This document shows, in pieces, positions 1 through 8,756 of a DNA stretch of 64,000 nucleotides (its first letter is position 1; each line of letters starts with the position of its first letter). The position numbers and the translations under genes were made by a program. Origin of the DNA: Cellvibrio polysaccharolyticus (lineage in GTDB: Bacteria; Pseudomonadota; Gammaproteobacteria; Pseudomonadales; Cellvibrionaceae). The stretch is from positions 3,804,501 through 3,868,500 of the forward strand of contig NZ_PRDL01000001.1 of the NCBI RefSeq assembly GCF_015182315.1, written 5' to 3'. The notes beneath the pieces are model-generated. The model worked only from the letters and a program-made list of their open reading frames with translations, had not been told where the DNA came from and searched no databases.

Positions 1-293
1 CCCCAATGACAAACGGAAGAAATGAGAAAAACTACATCAGAATTTTTCAATTATCTGACCGCACTGATACGCATCCCCGCCCTGGTATTCCCGGATATAT
101 TTTTTATTGGTTTTTAAGTTGAGTTTAATAATTCAGCCAGCCGCAGATTTTTACATCGTCCAGAAAAATAAAACCGTACTATCAAGCTTTCTGCTTATCC
201 GTTTTTGTTCCAAGCAAAGATCAAAACAATCCTTCCCACTCAGGGCGATTCTGCCTAGGATAGACGTCTTTCCATCAACAGAGGAGCAATAAG
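1..293. other. Intergenic/leader region at the window edge
   Basis: No supported gene. The right end supplies the ribosome-binding site of the peroxiredoxin gene: GAGGAG lies about eight bases before the ATG at 294. The first 100 bases may be the tail of something outside the window, but no convincing frame is visible. Small open frames here have no start signal and unlikely composition. Confidence 0.5.
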
Positions 294-935
294 ATGAGCC
301 TACGTTTAGGTGATACCGCACCGGATTTTGTACAGGAATCAAGTGAAGGAGAAATCAAATTTCACCAGTGGCTGGGCGACCAATGGGGTGTGCTCTTCTC
401 GCATCCGGCTGACTTTACGCCGGTGTGCACTACAGAACTCGGTTTGACTGCCAGCCTGAAAGATGAATTTGCCAAGCGTAATGTGAAGGCAATTGCCGTA
501 AGCGTTGACCCGGTAGATTCGCACCACCGCTGGATTGAAGACATCAACGAAACCCAGAACACCCGCGTCAACTTTCCGATTCTGGCGGATGCCGACCGTA
601 AAGTTGCCGAGCTGTATGACATGATTCACCCGAACGCCAATGCCACACTGACGGTGCGTTCCTTGTTTATTATTGATCCTGCGAAAAAAGTGCGTCTGAT
701 CATTACTTACCCGGCCAGTACCGGGCGTAACTTTGATGAAATTTTGCGGGTTATCGATTCACTGCAATTAACCGACAACCACAAAGTAGCAACGCCGGGT
801 AACTGGAAGTCGGGTGATGATGTGGTAATTGTTCCGTCACTGCAGGACGAAGCAGAAATTCGTGAGCGCTTCCCGAAAGGTTACAAAGCCGTAAAACCCT
901 ACCTGCGCCTGACGCCGGATCCGCGTAAAAACTGA
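294..935 (+). CDS. 1-Cys peroxiredoxin (Prx6-type AhpC/TSA family)
   Basis: This 213-residue protein should reduce hydrogen peroxide and alkyl hydroperoxides in the cytoplasm. The peroxidatic cysteine sits in the motif HPADFTPVCTTELG around residues 38-51, the PxxxTxxC signature of peroxiredoxins. Length and the C-terminal extension ending in KPYLRLTPDP fit the Prx6/1-Cys subgroup rather than short AhpC. A strong GAGGAG ribosome-binding site precedes the ATG. The gene is followed directly by an intrinsic terminator and appears monocistronic. The exact electron donor cannot be read from the sequence. Confidence 0.93.
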   Translation: MSLRLGDTAPDFVQESSEGEIKFHQWLGDQWGVLFSHPADFTPVCTTELGLTASLKDEFAKRNVKAIAVSVDPVDSHHRWIEDINETQNTRVNFPILADADRKVAELYDMIHPNANATLTVRSLFIIDPAKKVRLIITYPASTGRNFDEILRVIDSLQLTDNHKVATPGNWKSGDDVVIVPSLQDEAEIRERFPKGYKAVKPYLRLTPDPRKN

Positions 936-941
936 AGTCAT

Positions 942-974
942 AAAAAAAGGGGGCCGCAATTGGCCCCCTTTCTC
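942..974 (+). terminator. Intrinsic terminator of the peroxiredoxin gene
   Basis: An A-run precedes the stem GGGGGCC / GGCCCCC with a six-base loop, followed by TTTCT. It lies just after the stop codon at 935. Confidence 0.85.
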
Positions 975-1224
975 CCCCCTTCCACAAACCACCCTGTGGA
1001 ACCCTGCGCGATTAAAGCTCCTTTGAAAATCCTGAATACCTGTTTTTACAGGCTTGGCCAGAGAGTCGTAGCAGCTACGCAAATAACTTGTTGTCCATTG
1101 TGGCTGAAACTCACCGCAAAGCCTCTAAAAATGGACATTTCTTTACAGATCCTCGGATAACTTTCTTATTTCATGCGCAAATGTCGCCGAAATAATCCAA
1201 CCCATCAATATCCAGCAGCGACCA

Positions 1225-1611
1225 TCAGGGAATCATAAATGGCAGCTGGCCATCTACATTCAACATATTTTCCACCACCGCCGCATTGTAAAAACCTTCT
1301 ACCTTGACGATTTTGTCATCTTTAACCATTAGCCAGATGGCGATACGCACATCGCCAATCGGTTCAAAGTAGGTTTTGTAATCCAGAGCAGCGAATACCG
1401 AATTGTCTTCTGCGGTAATTTGGCGAACAGCGATGTCTTTTTGAATGCCCGCCATACCGAACAAATAGCTCAGCATGTCTTCCGGGTCGGTGAAGCGCAT
1501 ATTGGGGCCGATATATTCAAAAGAATCCGTGGCCAGCAGCTCTTTGGCCTGATCAAACTGTTGCGCGCGGATCAGCGATATAAAACGGGTGACCAGTTCT
1601 TTGGGGCTCAT
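1225..1611 (-). CDS. NTF2-like / SnoaL-like small protein
   Basis: The 128-residue protein has the pattern of the NTF2-like fold: an N-terminal helix (ELVTRFISLIRAQQFDQA), a short acidic segment, and strands ending in VKVEGFYN. Proteins of this fold bind or turn over small ligands, but the function is not predictable here. It has no signal peptide, so it is probably cytoplasmic. A second NTF2-like domain occurs in the lipoprotein at 49646-50383, with little sequence likeness. The start is the first ATG; the ribosome-binding site is weak. Confidence 0.7.
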   Translation of the reverse strand: MSPKELVTRFISLIRAQQFDQAKELLATDSFEYIGPNMRFTDPEDMLSYLFGMAGIQKDIAVRQITAEDNSVFAALDYKTYFEPIGDVRIAIWLMVKDDKIVKVEGFYNAAVVENMLNVDGQLPFMIP

Positions 1612-1763
1612 AATGTCGCTCTATCCTGGATTGGCAACGATACCGACAAACCCGTCTGCGGAAATCCAAATCCCGCAGCCCCTCTTCGTCAGCACATCGA
1701 TTAGCGGGGAATTCTACGACATTTCGGGTGGCTTTAGGAGACTGGTCGGAGCCGGCAGAGGGC

Positions 1764-2126
1764 TCAATCTGCCGGAGCGGCAAGGCGATCCATCAACTGC
1801 TGAATTTGCTCTCGCGCCTGAGGTGAAATATCGGAAATGATCAGTCCGGTCAGCACCCGTCCGTCAGCCGTCGGGCGGCGCCAGCTGCAGTCTGCGCCGA
1901 GATGAATGGATGGGCATTCTGCGGCGGCAAAAGGCAGGTGAAGATCCAGCTTGTAGCTTTTACCTGCTTCCAGCGCGACATCTCCGAGAAGCTGCAATTG
2001 CTGACAATCAATCGTCTGTAATTGCCCGAGGACAATATCGCGCAGGTTATCGACGACATCAATCGGCTCGCTGGCCAGCAGCGATGGCGATACAACCGGT
2101 TCGTTAACACGCTCTGTCGGGTTCAT
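1764..2126 (-). CDS. PilZ-like domain protein
   Basis: A 120-residue cytoplasmic protein resembling the PilZ fold: a beta-rich centre (LEAGKSYKLDLHLP) followed by a CSWRRP strand and DISPQAREQIQQLMDRL as a closing helix. PilZ domains usually bind cyclic di-GMP through an RxxxR and a D/NxSxxG motif. Neither motif is clear here, so this may be a divergent or non-binding member. GAGGTGA just before the ATG supports the start. Its partner process is unknown. Confidence 0.6.
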   Translation of the reverse strand: MNPTERVNEPVVSPSLLASEPIDVVDNLRDIVLGQLQTIDCQQLQLLGDVALEAGKSYKLDLHLPFAAAECPSIHLGADCSWRRPTADGRVLTGLIISDISPQAREQIQQLMDRLAAPAD

Positions 2127-2276
2127 AATTCACCTCGCGCTGGTTGGTAAGTCATTGTTTTTATCCGAACACAGATTCAGTAAAGACCCTGCGGCGGCAA
2201 AGCACAAAACCCGCCTTCTTTTTGGAGCCCAGGGACAACAAAAGGTTTCCCGCCGAAGGCCCGCCTGACAGGAAAA

Positions 2277-3758
2277 TCAGGCAGGAATTGTGCGTTCCTG
2301 CGCCCAGTGTCGCAAGCGGGCAATGTTCTCGGCCATCACTACCGACAGCGGGCTGGTCGAGGTGATTTCGGTTAGCAGGATATCGGTATTAAGAGAGACG
2401 TCATCGGCCGCCGCCCGGTAAAGCGCTGCCACAATCGCCTGCTCTATTTCCGAACCGGAGAACCCCTCGGCAGCATCAGCCAGCACCAGCAGATCAAATT
2501 GCTCCGGCAAACAATGCCGCTTGCCCAGGTGAATCGAGAAAATATCCTGCCGGGAGGTTTTGTCCGGCAAGTCGACGAAGAATATTTCGTCCAGCCGACC
2601 TTTACGGATCAATTCCGGCGGCAAGTGGCTAATGTCATTGCTGGTCGCCACGATAAACACCCGGCTGCGCCGCTCGGCCATCCAGGTGAGGAAGGTGCCT
2701 AATACGCGCTGAGAGGTGCCGTTATCGCTACTGCCCTGACTCATGCCCTTTTCAATTTCGTCCAGCCATAGCACGCAGGGCGACATGGCATCGGCCAGCT
2801 TGAGCGCTTCGCGCAGATTGCGCTCGGTTTCGCCGTGGTACTTATTGTAGAGCGCACCAATATCCAGCCGCAGCAGCGGCAGCCCCCACAATCCGGCCAC
2901 GGCCTTGGCAGCCAGACTTTTGCCGCCGCCCTGCACGCCCAGTAAGAGAATACCTTTGGGGCGATCCAGTTTACTGTCTTCGCCATGAAAGGCGCTGCGG
3001 CGCGCCATCAACCAGCGCTTCAGCCCATGCAAGCCACCCACCTGAGCGAAGGTTTCGGTTTGCGTTTCAAAGCTCATGACGCCTTCCATATCCAGCAGGG
3101 CGAATTTGGCTTTGTTCATCATCGGCAGGTCGCTGTCGGTAATTTGCCCATCGTTCCAGATAGCGCTGCGCACCAAACGGCGAACATCACTCACACTCAA
3201 ACCTTGCAGATTGCTGACCAGTTTTTTCAGGGTGAGATTGTCGGTTTTCACCCGCGTATTGCCGTGCCGCTCGGACCACAGCCGCGCTTCTTCACGGATA
3301 ATTTCCATAATGCGTTCGTCAGCTGGCAACGACAGCGAATGGGAAATGCTGTAACGGGCAATTTCCGGCGGCAACTTTAATTGATAACTGAGAAACACCA
3401 GGGTGTGCGGCACCGCAAAATGATTCAGCGCTATGTCTTTTACCAGGCGCACCACATTCGGCTGATCATTCAGAAACGGATGCAAATCGCAGAGGATATA
3501 AATACCCGGCGTGGTTTGCGCCCGGATATGAGCCAGCGCCGCCTCCGGCTCGTTGAGGCTGGTGGATTGCGGCACCAGTTGCGGGCCAAAGCTCATTTGC
3601 ACCAGGCCGTCGGTCAACGACCAGCGATGGCAATCCTTACCGTGCTTTTGTGCCACTTTCAGCAGCAGGTCGAGCGCTTTCTTTTCTTCAAACGTTTCAA
3701 TCACCACCAGCGGAATACGAACATCCAGAAAGTGGTTTAAATCCCTGGCATCTTGCAC
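2277..3758 (-). CDS. AAA+ ATPase of the Ycf46-like type
   Basis: The predicted 493-residue protein starts at a GTG at 3758, with AGGAG eight bases upstream; an upstream extension to 3809 lacks a ribosome-binding site. The N-terminal ~230 residues form an alpha/beta domain typical of Ycf46-like ATPases (LVVIETFEEKKALDLL). A canonical AAA module follows, with Walker A GVQGGGKSLAAKA, Walker B VLWLDEIEKG, a sensor-1 segment VFIVATSND and an arginine-finger region RKGRLDEIFFVDLP. Cyanobacterial and chloroplast relatives have been linked to photosynthesis or CO2 regulation, but the bacterial role is not settled. It sits beside the PilZ gene in the same direction, separated by 150 bases. Confidence 0.85.
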   Translation of the reverse strand: MQDARDLNHFLDVRIPLVVIETFEEKKALDLLLKVAQKHGKDCHRWSLTDGLVQMSFGPQLVPQSTSLNEPEAALAHIRAQTTPGIYILCDLHPFLNDQPNVVRLVKDIALNHFAVPHTLVFLSYQLKLPPEIARYSISHSLSLPADERIMEIIREEARLWSERHGNTRVKTDNLTLKKLVSNLQGLSVSDVRRLVRSAIWNDGQITDSDLPMMNKAKFALLDMEGVMSFETQTETFAQVGGLHGLKRWLMARRSAFHGEDSKLDRPKGILLLGVQGGGKSLAAKAVAGLWGLPLLRLDIGALYNKYHGETERNLREALKLADAMSPCVLWLDEIEKGMSQGSSDNGTSQRVLGTFLTWMAERRSRVFIVATSNDISHLPPELIRKGRLDEIFFVDLPDKTSRQDIFSIHLGKRHCLPEQFDLLVLADAAEGFSGSEIEQAIVAALYRAAADDVSLNTDILLTEITSTSPLSVVMAENIARLRHWAQERTIPA

Positions 3759-3941
3759 GCAACGAACTCCTGTTGAATAACACCCGCCACCGGGCGACAA
3801 GCAGAGCAAAATACCCTATCGCCGGCACAATAAAAATCCCGTTTGATGCGATAAATCAACAATCAAATGAGAAAGGCTCTTACCGGCTTTTGGCTGAACA
3901 GCTACAATCCCTTAAGTCCACTCTTGTGCGGGAGACGCCTG

Positions 3942-4589
3942 ATGTCCGGAACCCATTTAACCTTTTTAGACCGCTTGATCGTTCAGGCCGATAGAGCCGT
4001 TCGCACCCTTGCGGGTGCAGGCGATCTGGTTGCCGAGCGGCAGACACCGGCACACCTGATTAACGAACAGGAAATGACCGCCAGCGAGAAACAACACGCG
4101 GCGGCGCTGATGCGCGTTAACCACTCCGGTGAAGTGTGCGCGCAGGCGCTCTACCAGGGCCAGGCGCTGACGGCCCGCCTGCCCGATGTGCGCGAGGAAA
4201 TGGAACACGCCGCCGAAGAAGAAATTGATCACCTGGTGTGGTGCCAGCAACGTATTGATGACCTGGGCAGCCATACCAGCTACCTGAATCCGGTGTGGTA
4301 CGGGCTGTCATTTATGATTGGTGCCGGTGCGGGTCTGGTCAGCGACAAAGTCAGCCTGGGGTTTGTCGCAGCGACAGAGAATCAAGTGTGCCGTCACTTG
4401 CAAGATCACCTGACGCAATTGCCCGTGCAGGATTTAAAAAGCCGTGCGGTGGTTGAACAGATGCTGGAAGACGAAGCCCGTCATGCGGAAGCCGCACTTT
4501 CAGCCGGCGGCTATCGCTTTCCGTTTCCGGTGCGCCAGGCCATGACGCTGGTATCGAAAGCCATGACCGCAACCAGTTACCGTATTTAG
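3942..4589 (+). CDS. coq7: Demethoxyubiquinone hydroxylase Coq7
   Basis: Carboxylate-bridged di-iron monooxygenase performing the C6 hydroxylation of 2-polyprenyl-3-methyl-6-methoxy-benzoquinone in ubiquinone biosynthesis, at the inner membrane. The 215-residue protein shows the expected ferritin-like iron ligands: HSGEVCAQALY, EEEIDHLVW and EDEARHAEAA, plus a hydrophobic segment (LSFMIGAGAGLVSD) for membrane association. I chose the ATG at 3942 because GGGAG precedes it and homologs begin here; the longer frame from 3867 has no support. It shares a bidirectional terminator with the convergent osmC-like gene. Confidence 0.94.
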   Translation: MSGTHLTFLDRLIVQADRAVRTLAGAGDLVAERQTPAHLINEQEMTASEKQHAAALMRVNHSGEVCAQALYQGQALTARLPDVREEMEHAAEEEIDHLVWCQQRIDDLGSHTSYLNPVWYGLSFMIGAGAGLVSDKVSLGFVAATENQVCRHLQDHLTQLPVQDLKSRAVVEQMLEDEARHAEAALSAGGYRFPFPVRQAMTLVSKAMTATSYRI

Positions 4590-4671
4590 GAAAACGGTCG
4601 GCAATTCATTGCCAGGGTTTATTTTAAAGCCGGAACGAGCGCCGGAGCGCCGCCTGCAACACAGCGGCCAC

Positions 4672-4707
4672 AAAAAAACCTGCCCGGACAAACCGGGCAG
4701 GTTTTTT
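4672..4707. terminator. Bidirectional intrinsic terminator between coq7 and the OsmC gene
   Basis: Stem CCTGCCCGG / CCGGGCAGG with a five-base loop, an A-run on the left and a T-run on the right, so it works on either strand. It lies between two convergent genes. Confidence 0.9.
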
Positions 4708-4712
4708 ATAGA

Positions 4713-5135
4713 TTATTCAGCCGCGCGAATTTCGTAATCGTGGGTCAGTTCAACGCCGGCAGCTTCGAGCATGATAGAGGCCGAGCAGTATTTGGTGGCT
4801 GACAACTCCACCGCTCTTTTCACCTGCGCTTCTTTGATGTCGGTGCCGGTAACCACAAAATGCATATGGATTTTAGTGAATGGCGAAGGTACGCCATCGG
4901 CGCGTTCTGCATCCAGCTCAACGTGACAGGCAGTAACCGCCTGGCGGGATTTGGTCAAAATGCTCATCACGTCGAACGAGGCACAACCGCCCAACCCGAG
5001 CAGAATCATCTCCATTGGACGAACGCCAAGATTCTGGCCGCCGTGATCCGGAGGGCCATCCATTGTTACCGCGTGACCACTTCCTGACTCACCAACAAAG
5101 CTGGCGTTACCCGCCCATCGCACAACTGCTTGCAT
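4713..5135 (-). CDS. OsmC/Ohr family protein
   Basis: A 140-residue member of the OsmC family of thiol-dependent hydroperoxide-handling proteins. The two conserved cysteines are visible in GGCASFD and TKYCSAS. General architecture and length fit the YhfA-like branch rather than Ohr. The ATG at 5135 is preferred over a TTG two codons upstream; AAGG lies nine bases before it. In several gammaproteobacteria a yhfA-like gene lies next to crp, as here, where the two are divergently transcribed. Substrate unknown. Confidence 0.85.
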   Translation of the reverse strand: MQAVVRWAGNASFVGESGSGHAVTMDGPPDHGGQNLGVRPMEMILLGLGGCASFDVMSILTKSRQAVTACHVELDAERADGVPSPFTKIHMHFVVTGTDIKEAQVKRAVELSATKYCSASIMLEAAGVELTHDYEIRAAE

Positions 5136-5392
5136 AATCAATTACCTTAAAGAGACGAAACCGCACCGGGAAATGCCGGTCAGATTACCACAACCCGTAA
5201 AAAAATGGATTTGGCGCACAAAATCACATACTGGGTCTTATTTTGCATGGACAGGTTGCACTCAACATTCTATAACTATGTCACACAACATTTTGCCGTT
5301 CAGCAGTAAACTGACTGGCACGTCGTTTTTCAAGCATAATAGAACGCTAAAATTTTCTTACTCTTTATTAAAATTTGCGCAGGAGTTCCGCC

Positions 5393-6028
5393 TTGGTTGC
5401 CGTTTCATTAACACCTCATATTAAGAACGTGGATGAATTTTTAAGCCATTGTCACCGTCGTCGGTACCCCGCTAAAAGCACTATTATTTATGCGGGCGAC
5501 AAAAGTGATTCGCTGTATTACATCGTTAAAGGTTCAGTCACGGTATTGATTGAAGATGACGAAGGCCGTGAGATGATCGTTGCCTACCTGAACGATGGCG
5601 ACTTCTTTGGCGAGATGGGCCTGTTCGATGAACACGACTCCCGCAGTGCCTGGGTTCGAGCAAAGTCCGAATGTGAAGTTGCAGAAATCAGTTATGCAAA
5701 ATTCCAGGAATTGTCAGAAACCTATCCGGCCTTCCTGTTTGCGCTGGGCATTCAAATGGCTCGCCGCCTGCGCGCTACCACCCGTAAAGTAGGCGACCTG
5801 GCATTCCTTGATGTGACCGGTCGTGTTGCTCGCACCCTGCTGGATTTGTGTAAGGAGCCGGATGCCATGACGCACCCGGACGGCATGCAAATTAAAATTA
5901 CCCGTCAGGAAATCGGCCGTATTGTGGGCTGTTCGCGGGAGATGGTTGGCCGGGTATTGAAAACGCTTGAGGAACAGGGGTTGGTGCAGGTAAAAGGAAA
6001 AACCATGGTTGTTTACGGCACCCGTTAA
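5393..6028 (+). CDS. crp: cAMP receptor protein (Crp/Vfr)
   Basis: Global cAMP-dependent transcription regulator of 211 residues. The N-terminal cyclic-nucleotide domain carries the phosphate-binding cassette around GDFFGEMGLF and RSAWVRAKSE. The C-terminal winged helix includes the recognition helix ITRQEIGRIVGCSREMVGRVLK. The start is a TTG at 5393 with AGGAG seven bases upstream, which gives the N-terminus MVAVSLTP seen in Vfr-type proteins; the first ATG in frame would delete part of the conserved domain. The trpC-crp adjacency matches pseudomonads. Many carbohydrate genes in this kind of organism would be under its control. Confidence 0.95.
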   Translation: MVAVSLTPHIKNVDEFLSHCHRRRYPAKSTIIYAGDKSDSLYYIVKGSVTVLIEDDEGREMIVAYLNDGDFFGEMGLFDEHDSRSAWVRAKSECEVAEISYAKFQELSETYPAFLFALGIQMARRLRATTRKVGDLAFLDVTGRVARTLLDLCKEPDAMTHPDGMQIKITRQEIGRIVGCSREMVGRVLKTLEEQGLVQVKGKTMVVYGTR

Positions 6029-6047
6029 ACACCCTTTTCAATCCAAT

Positions 6048-6090
6048 AAAAAAGTCGGCATCCGGTTAACCCCCGGTGCCGACTTTTTTA
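6048..6090 (+). terminator. Intrinsic terminator after crp
   Basis: AAAAAAGTCGGCA pairs with TGCCGACTTTTTT across a loop containing a second short GC stem. It is A-rich to the left as well, so it could also stop transcripts coming from trpC on the minus strand. Confidence 0.88.
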
Positions 6091-6172
6091 TTGCTGTCTG
6101 ATCCGCAGTAGCCTGCGCCGGGGCACATGGCTATCGCCCTTTTTACTGCTGCTGTGTCAGAATCAGCCGGTA

Positions 6173-6970
6173 TTAACCAAAAAATGTTTTTAATGCAGTA
6201 CCCGGGTCTTCCGCTCGCATAAAAGCTTCGCCCACCAGAAAGGCATGCACATGGCGTTCGCGCATGGCAGCCACATCTTCCGGGGCCAGAATGCCGCTTT
6301 CGGTAACGACGATGCGCTCATCCCCAATGCGATCCAGCAGGTCATAAGTGGTTTGCAGGGTTACGTCGAAGGTGTGCAAATTGCGGTTGTTAATACCGAT
6401 CAATTTATTCGGCAGCGACAAAGCAATTTCCAGCTCGGCGGCATCGTGCACTTCTACCAGCACATCCATACCCAGCTCCAGCGCCAGCGTATTCAGTGCT
6501 TTTAATTTTTCCGGTTCCAGCGCGGCAACAATTAGCAACACGCAGTCGGCACCCAGCGCACGGGCTTCGTAAATCTGGTATTCATCAACCAGAAAGTCCT
6601 TACGAATAACCGGCAGGTTGGTCGCCTCGCGAGCCTGCTGCAAATAACGGTCAGCACCCTGAAAAAAATCAACATCGGTTAATACCGACAGGCAAGCGGC
6701 GCCACCAATTTCATAACTGCGCGCCAGTTCAGCGGGTACAAAATTTTCCCGAATCACACCTTTGCTGGGCGATGCTTTTTTAATTTCCGCAATCACGCCG
6801 CTTTTACCCTGGGCGATATTGTCGGCAATGGCTTGCACAAATCCACGCGCCGGCGTTTGTGCGAGGATGCGCTGTTGTAAATCGTCAATCGATACCGTTA
6901 ATTTGCGCTCGGCAATTTCTTCCCACTTTCGCGCAATAATTTTACGCAGCACCGTTGGTGTATCAGACAC
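6173..6970 (-). CDS. trpC: Indole-3-glycerol phosphate synthase
   Basis: Converts carboxyphenylaminodeoxyribulose phosphate to indole-3-glycerol phosphate in tryptophan synthesis. The 265-residue (beta/alpha)8 barrel shows IAEIKKASPSKGVI with the catalytic lysine near residue 60, VIRKDFLVDEYQ, LIGINNRNL and VTESGI, all family signatures. It starts at a GTG at 6970, eight bases after GGAGG. It is not fused to TrpF. Last gene of the trpE-G-D-C string; a 71-base gap with a strong hairpin separates it from trpD. Confidence 0.96.
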   Translation of the reverse strand: MSDTPTVLRKIIARKWEEIAERKLTVSIDDLQQRILAQTPARGFVQAIADNIAQGKSGVIAEIKKASPSKGVIRENFVPAELARSYEIGGAACLSVLTDVDFFQGADRYLQQAREATNLPVIRKDFLVDEYQIYEARALGADCVLLIVAALEPEKLKALNTLALELGMDVLVEVHDAAELEIALSLPNKLIGINNRNLHTFDVTLQTTYDLLDRIGDERIVVTESGILAPEDVAAMRERHVHAFLVGEAFMRAEDPGTALKTFFG

Positions 6971-6987
6971 GGGTTATTCCTCCAGCG

Positions 6988-7014
6988 CCCTGGCGCCGTT
7001 GTTGAGCGCCAGGG
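6988..7014 (-). other. Intercistronic hairpin between trpD and trpC
   Basis: A perfect nine-base inverted repeat CCCTGGCGC / GCGCCAGGG with a nine-base loop, without a following T-run. It is more likely an RNA-processing or stabilising element than a terminator. Confidence 0.5.
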
Positions 7015-7041
7015 CTATAAACCATTTTAGAACTGCCCGCA

Positions 7042-8073
7042 TCAACCCAGGTATTGGGTAAATGCTGCCAGCTCACGAATTTTTTCACCGGCCAGACTGC
7101 TGCCAATAGCGTCGCGCGCCATTTCTACACCGTCGGCCAAGGTTGAAGCCACGCCGCTAACGTAGATAGCAGCACCGGCATTCAGGGTAATAATGTCCGC
7201 CGCTTTTTCAGCGTATTGACCACGGCGATTGCCCAGCGCATCGCGAATTAACAGCAGCGAATCTTCCGCATTGGACACACTGAGGCCAATCAGACTTTTG
7301 CTTTGAATACCAAAATCTTCCGGCTTGATGGTGTACTCGCGAATTTCACCATCTTTCAATTCGGCGACGCGGGTTTCCGCAGCAAGGCTGATCTCATCAA
7401 GGCCGTCTTTGGCGTGAACCACCATCACGTGCTCGCTGCCCAAACGTGCCAGCACTTCAACCATCGGCTTGCAGAGTTCGCCGTTGAATACGCCGATCAC
7501 CTGACGCTTCACATTGGCCGGGTTGGTCATCGGGCCGAGCATGTTAAAAATGGTGCGCAGGCCCAATTCCTTGCGCGGCCCAATGGCGTAACGCATAGCA
7601 CTGTGGTGTGCCGGTGCGAACATAAAGCCAACGCCGATCTCACGAATACAACGGGCAACCTGCTCCGGTTCAATGTCCAGCTTGATGCCGGCCGCTTCCA
7701 GCACATCGGCGCTACCGGCCATACTGGAAACACCGCGATTTCCATGTTTGGCTACGTGTCCGCCGGCGGCGGCTACGACAAAAGCACTGGCGGTAGATAC
7801 GTTAAACAGGTTGGCGCCATCGCCACCGGTGCCGCAAGTATCCACCAGATAGGGAACATCAATTTCAACGGCCGCAGCGAGGTCACGCATTACCAGCGCC
7901 GCGCCGGTAATTTCATCCAGCGTTTCACCTTTCATGCGCAAGGCCACCAGAAATGCGCCGATTTGCGCCGGTGTTGCCACACCGGTCATCACATCGCGCA
8001 TCACGCTAATCATTTCTTCTGTATCCAGATCAATCCCTGAAACCAGCCTGTTTAATGCCTGTTTGATATCCAT
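7042..8073 (-). CDS. trpD: Anthranilate phosphoribosyltransferase
   Basis: Transfers phosphoribosyl from PRPP to anthranilate. The 343-residue protein has the family features: a helical N-terminal domain, the glycine-rich PRPP loop DTCGTGGDGANLFNVST, the KHGNRGVSS segment and RTIFNMLGPMTNP. I chose the ATG at 8073 (MDIKQAL) because homologs begin there; an ATG two codons upstream at 8079 sits only four bases after AGG. It follows trpG after about 98 bases that hold a hairpin. Confidence 0.95.
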   Translation of the reverse strand: MDIKQALNRLVSGIDLDTEEMISVMRDVMTGVATPAQIGAFLVALRMKGETLDEITGAALVMRDLAAAVEIDVPYLVDTCGTGGDGANLFNVSTASAFVVAAAGGHVAKHGNRGVSSMAGSADVLEAAGIKLDIEPEQVARCIREIGVGFMFAPAHHSAMRYAIGPRKELGLRTIFNMLGPMTNPANVKRQVIGVFNGELCKPMVEVLARLGSEHVMVVHAKDGLDEISLAAETRVAELKDGEIREYTIKPEDFGIQSKSLIGLSVSNAEDSLLLIRDALGNRRGQYAEKAADIITLNAGAAIYVSGVASTLADGVEMARDAIGSSLAGEKIRELAAFTQYLG

Positions 8074-8112
8074 TGCCATGTCACCTTTTTTTGTTGCTGT
8101 TAGTCAGCTATC

Positions 8113-8154
8113 AAGCGCTCGATCATTCTCCTGAGAAAAGATGATAGAGCGCTT
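8113..8154 (-). other. Intercistronic hairpin between trpG and trpD
   Basis: AAGCGCTC plus ATCAT pairs with ATGAT plus GAGCGCTT, thirteen pairs with one mismatch around a loop. There is no U-tract, so it is a probable processing or stability element within the trp message. Confidence 0.45.
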
Positions 8155-8171
8155 CCTGGTGTTTTTTGTGA

Positions 8172-8756
8172 TTACCGAACGCCTTGCAAAAAGTTGTTCA
8201 GCAATTCGTGACCTTGTTCGGTCAGGATAGATTCGGGGTGGAACTGCACCCCCTCGACCGCGAGGGTTTTATGCCGTACACCCATAATTTCTGCCACGCT
8301 GCCGTCTTCGTGCTGCGTCCAGGCCGTTATTTCGAGGCAATCGGGCAGCGACTCTTTTTCAATAATCAGTGAGTGGTAACGGGTAACCTGCAACGGGTTA
8401 TTGAGCCCGGTAAAAACGCCCACACCATGGTGATAAACCGGCGAGGTTTTACCGTGCATCACGTGCGCGGCGCGAACCACATTGCCGCCGAATACCTGAC
8501 CAATACTCTGGTGCCCCAGACAAATGCCCAGCAGCGGAATACTGCCGGCAAAAGTGCTGATAGCCTGCATGGAAATACCGGCTTCGTTAGGTGTGCAAGG
8601 GCCGGGCGATACGACAATTTTTTGCGGCGCCAGCGCAGCGATTTCTTCCAGGGTGATTTCGTCGTTGCGCACCACTTTAACGTCAGCGCCCAATTCACCG
8701 AGGTATTGCACCACGTTGTAGGTAAACGAATCGTAATTATCGATCATCAGAATCAT
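8172..8756 (-). CDS. trpG: Anthranilate synthase glutamine amidotransferase subunit
   Basis: A 194-residue class I glutamine amidotransferase supplying ammonia to TrpE. The catalytic cysteine is in PLLGICLGHQSIG, and the His/Glu pair is in GVQFHPESILT; the oxyanion region is VVSPGPCTPNEAG. The ATG at 8756 overlaps the trpE stop as ATGA, with GGGGGAG upstream, so the two are translationally coupled. It could also serve as PabA, as in many bacteria with a single copy. Confidence 0.96.
   Translation of the reverse strand: MILMIDNYDSFTYNVVQYLGELGADVKVVRNDEITLEEIAALAPQKIVVSPGPCTPNEAGISMQAISTFAGSIPLLGICLGHQSIGQVFGGNVVRAAHVMHGKTSPVYHHGVGVFTGLNNPLQVTRYHSLIIEKESLPDCLEITAWTQHEDGSVAEIMGVRHKTLAVEGVQFHPESILTEQGHELLNNFLQGVR

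Noticed and set aside
5205..5240. Autoregulatory CRP site upstream of crp
   Set aside because: TCACA half-site is present but the other half (TGTGA) does not match at the required spacing.
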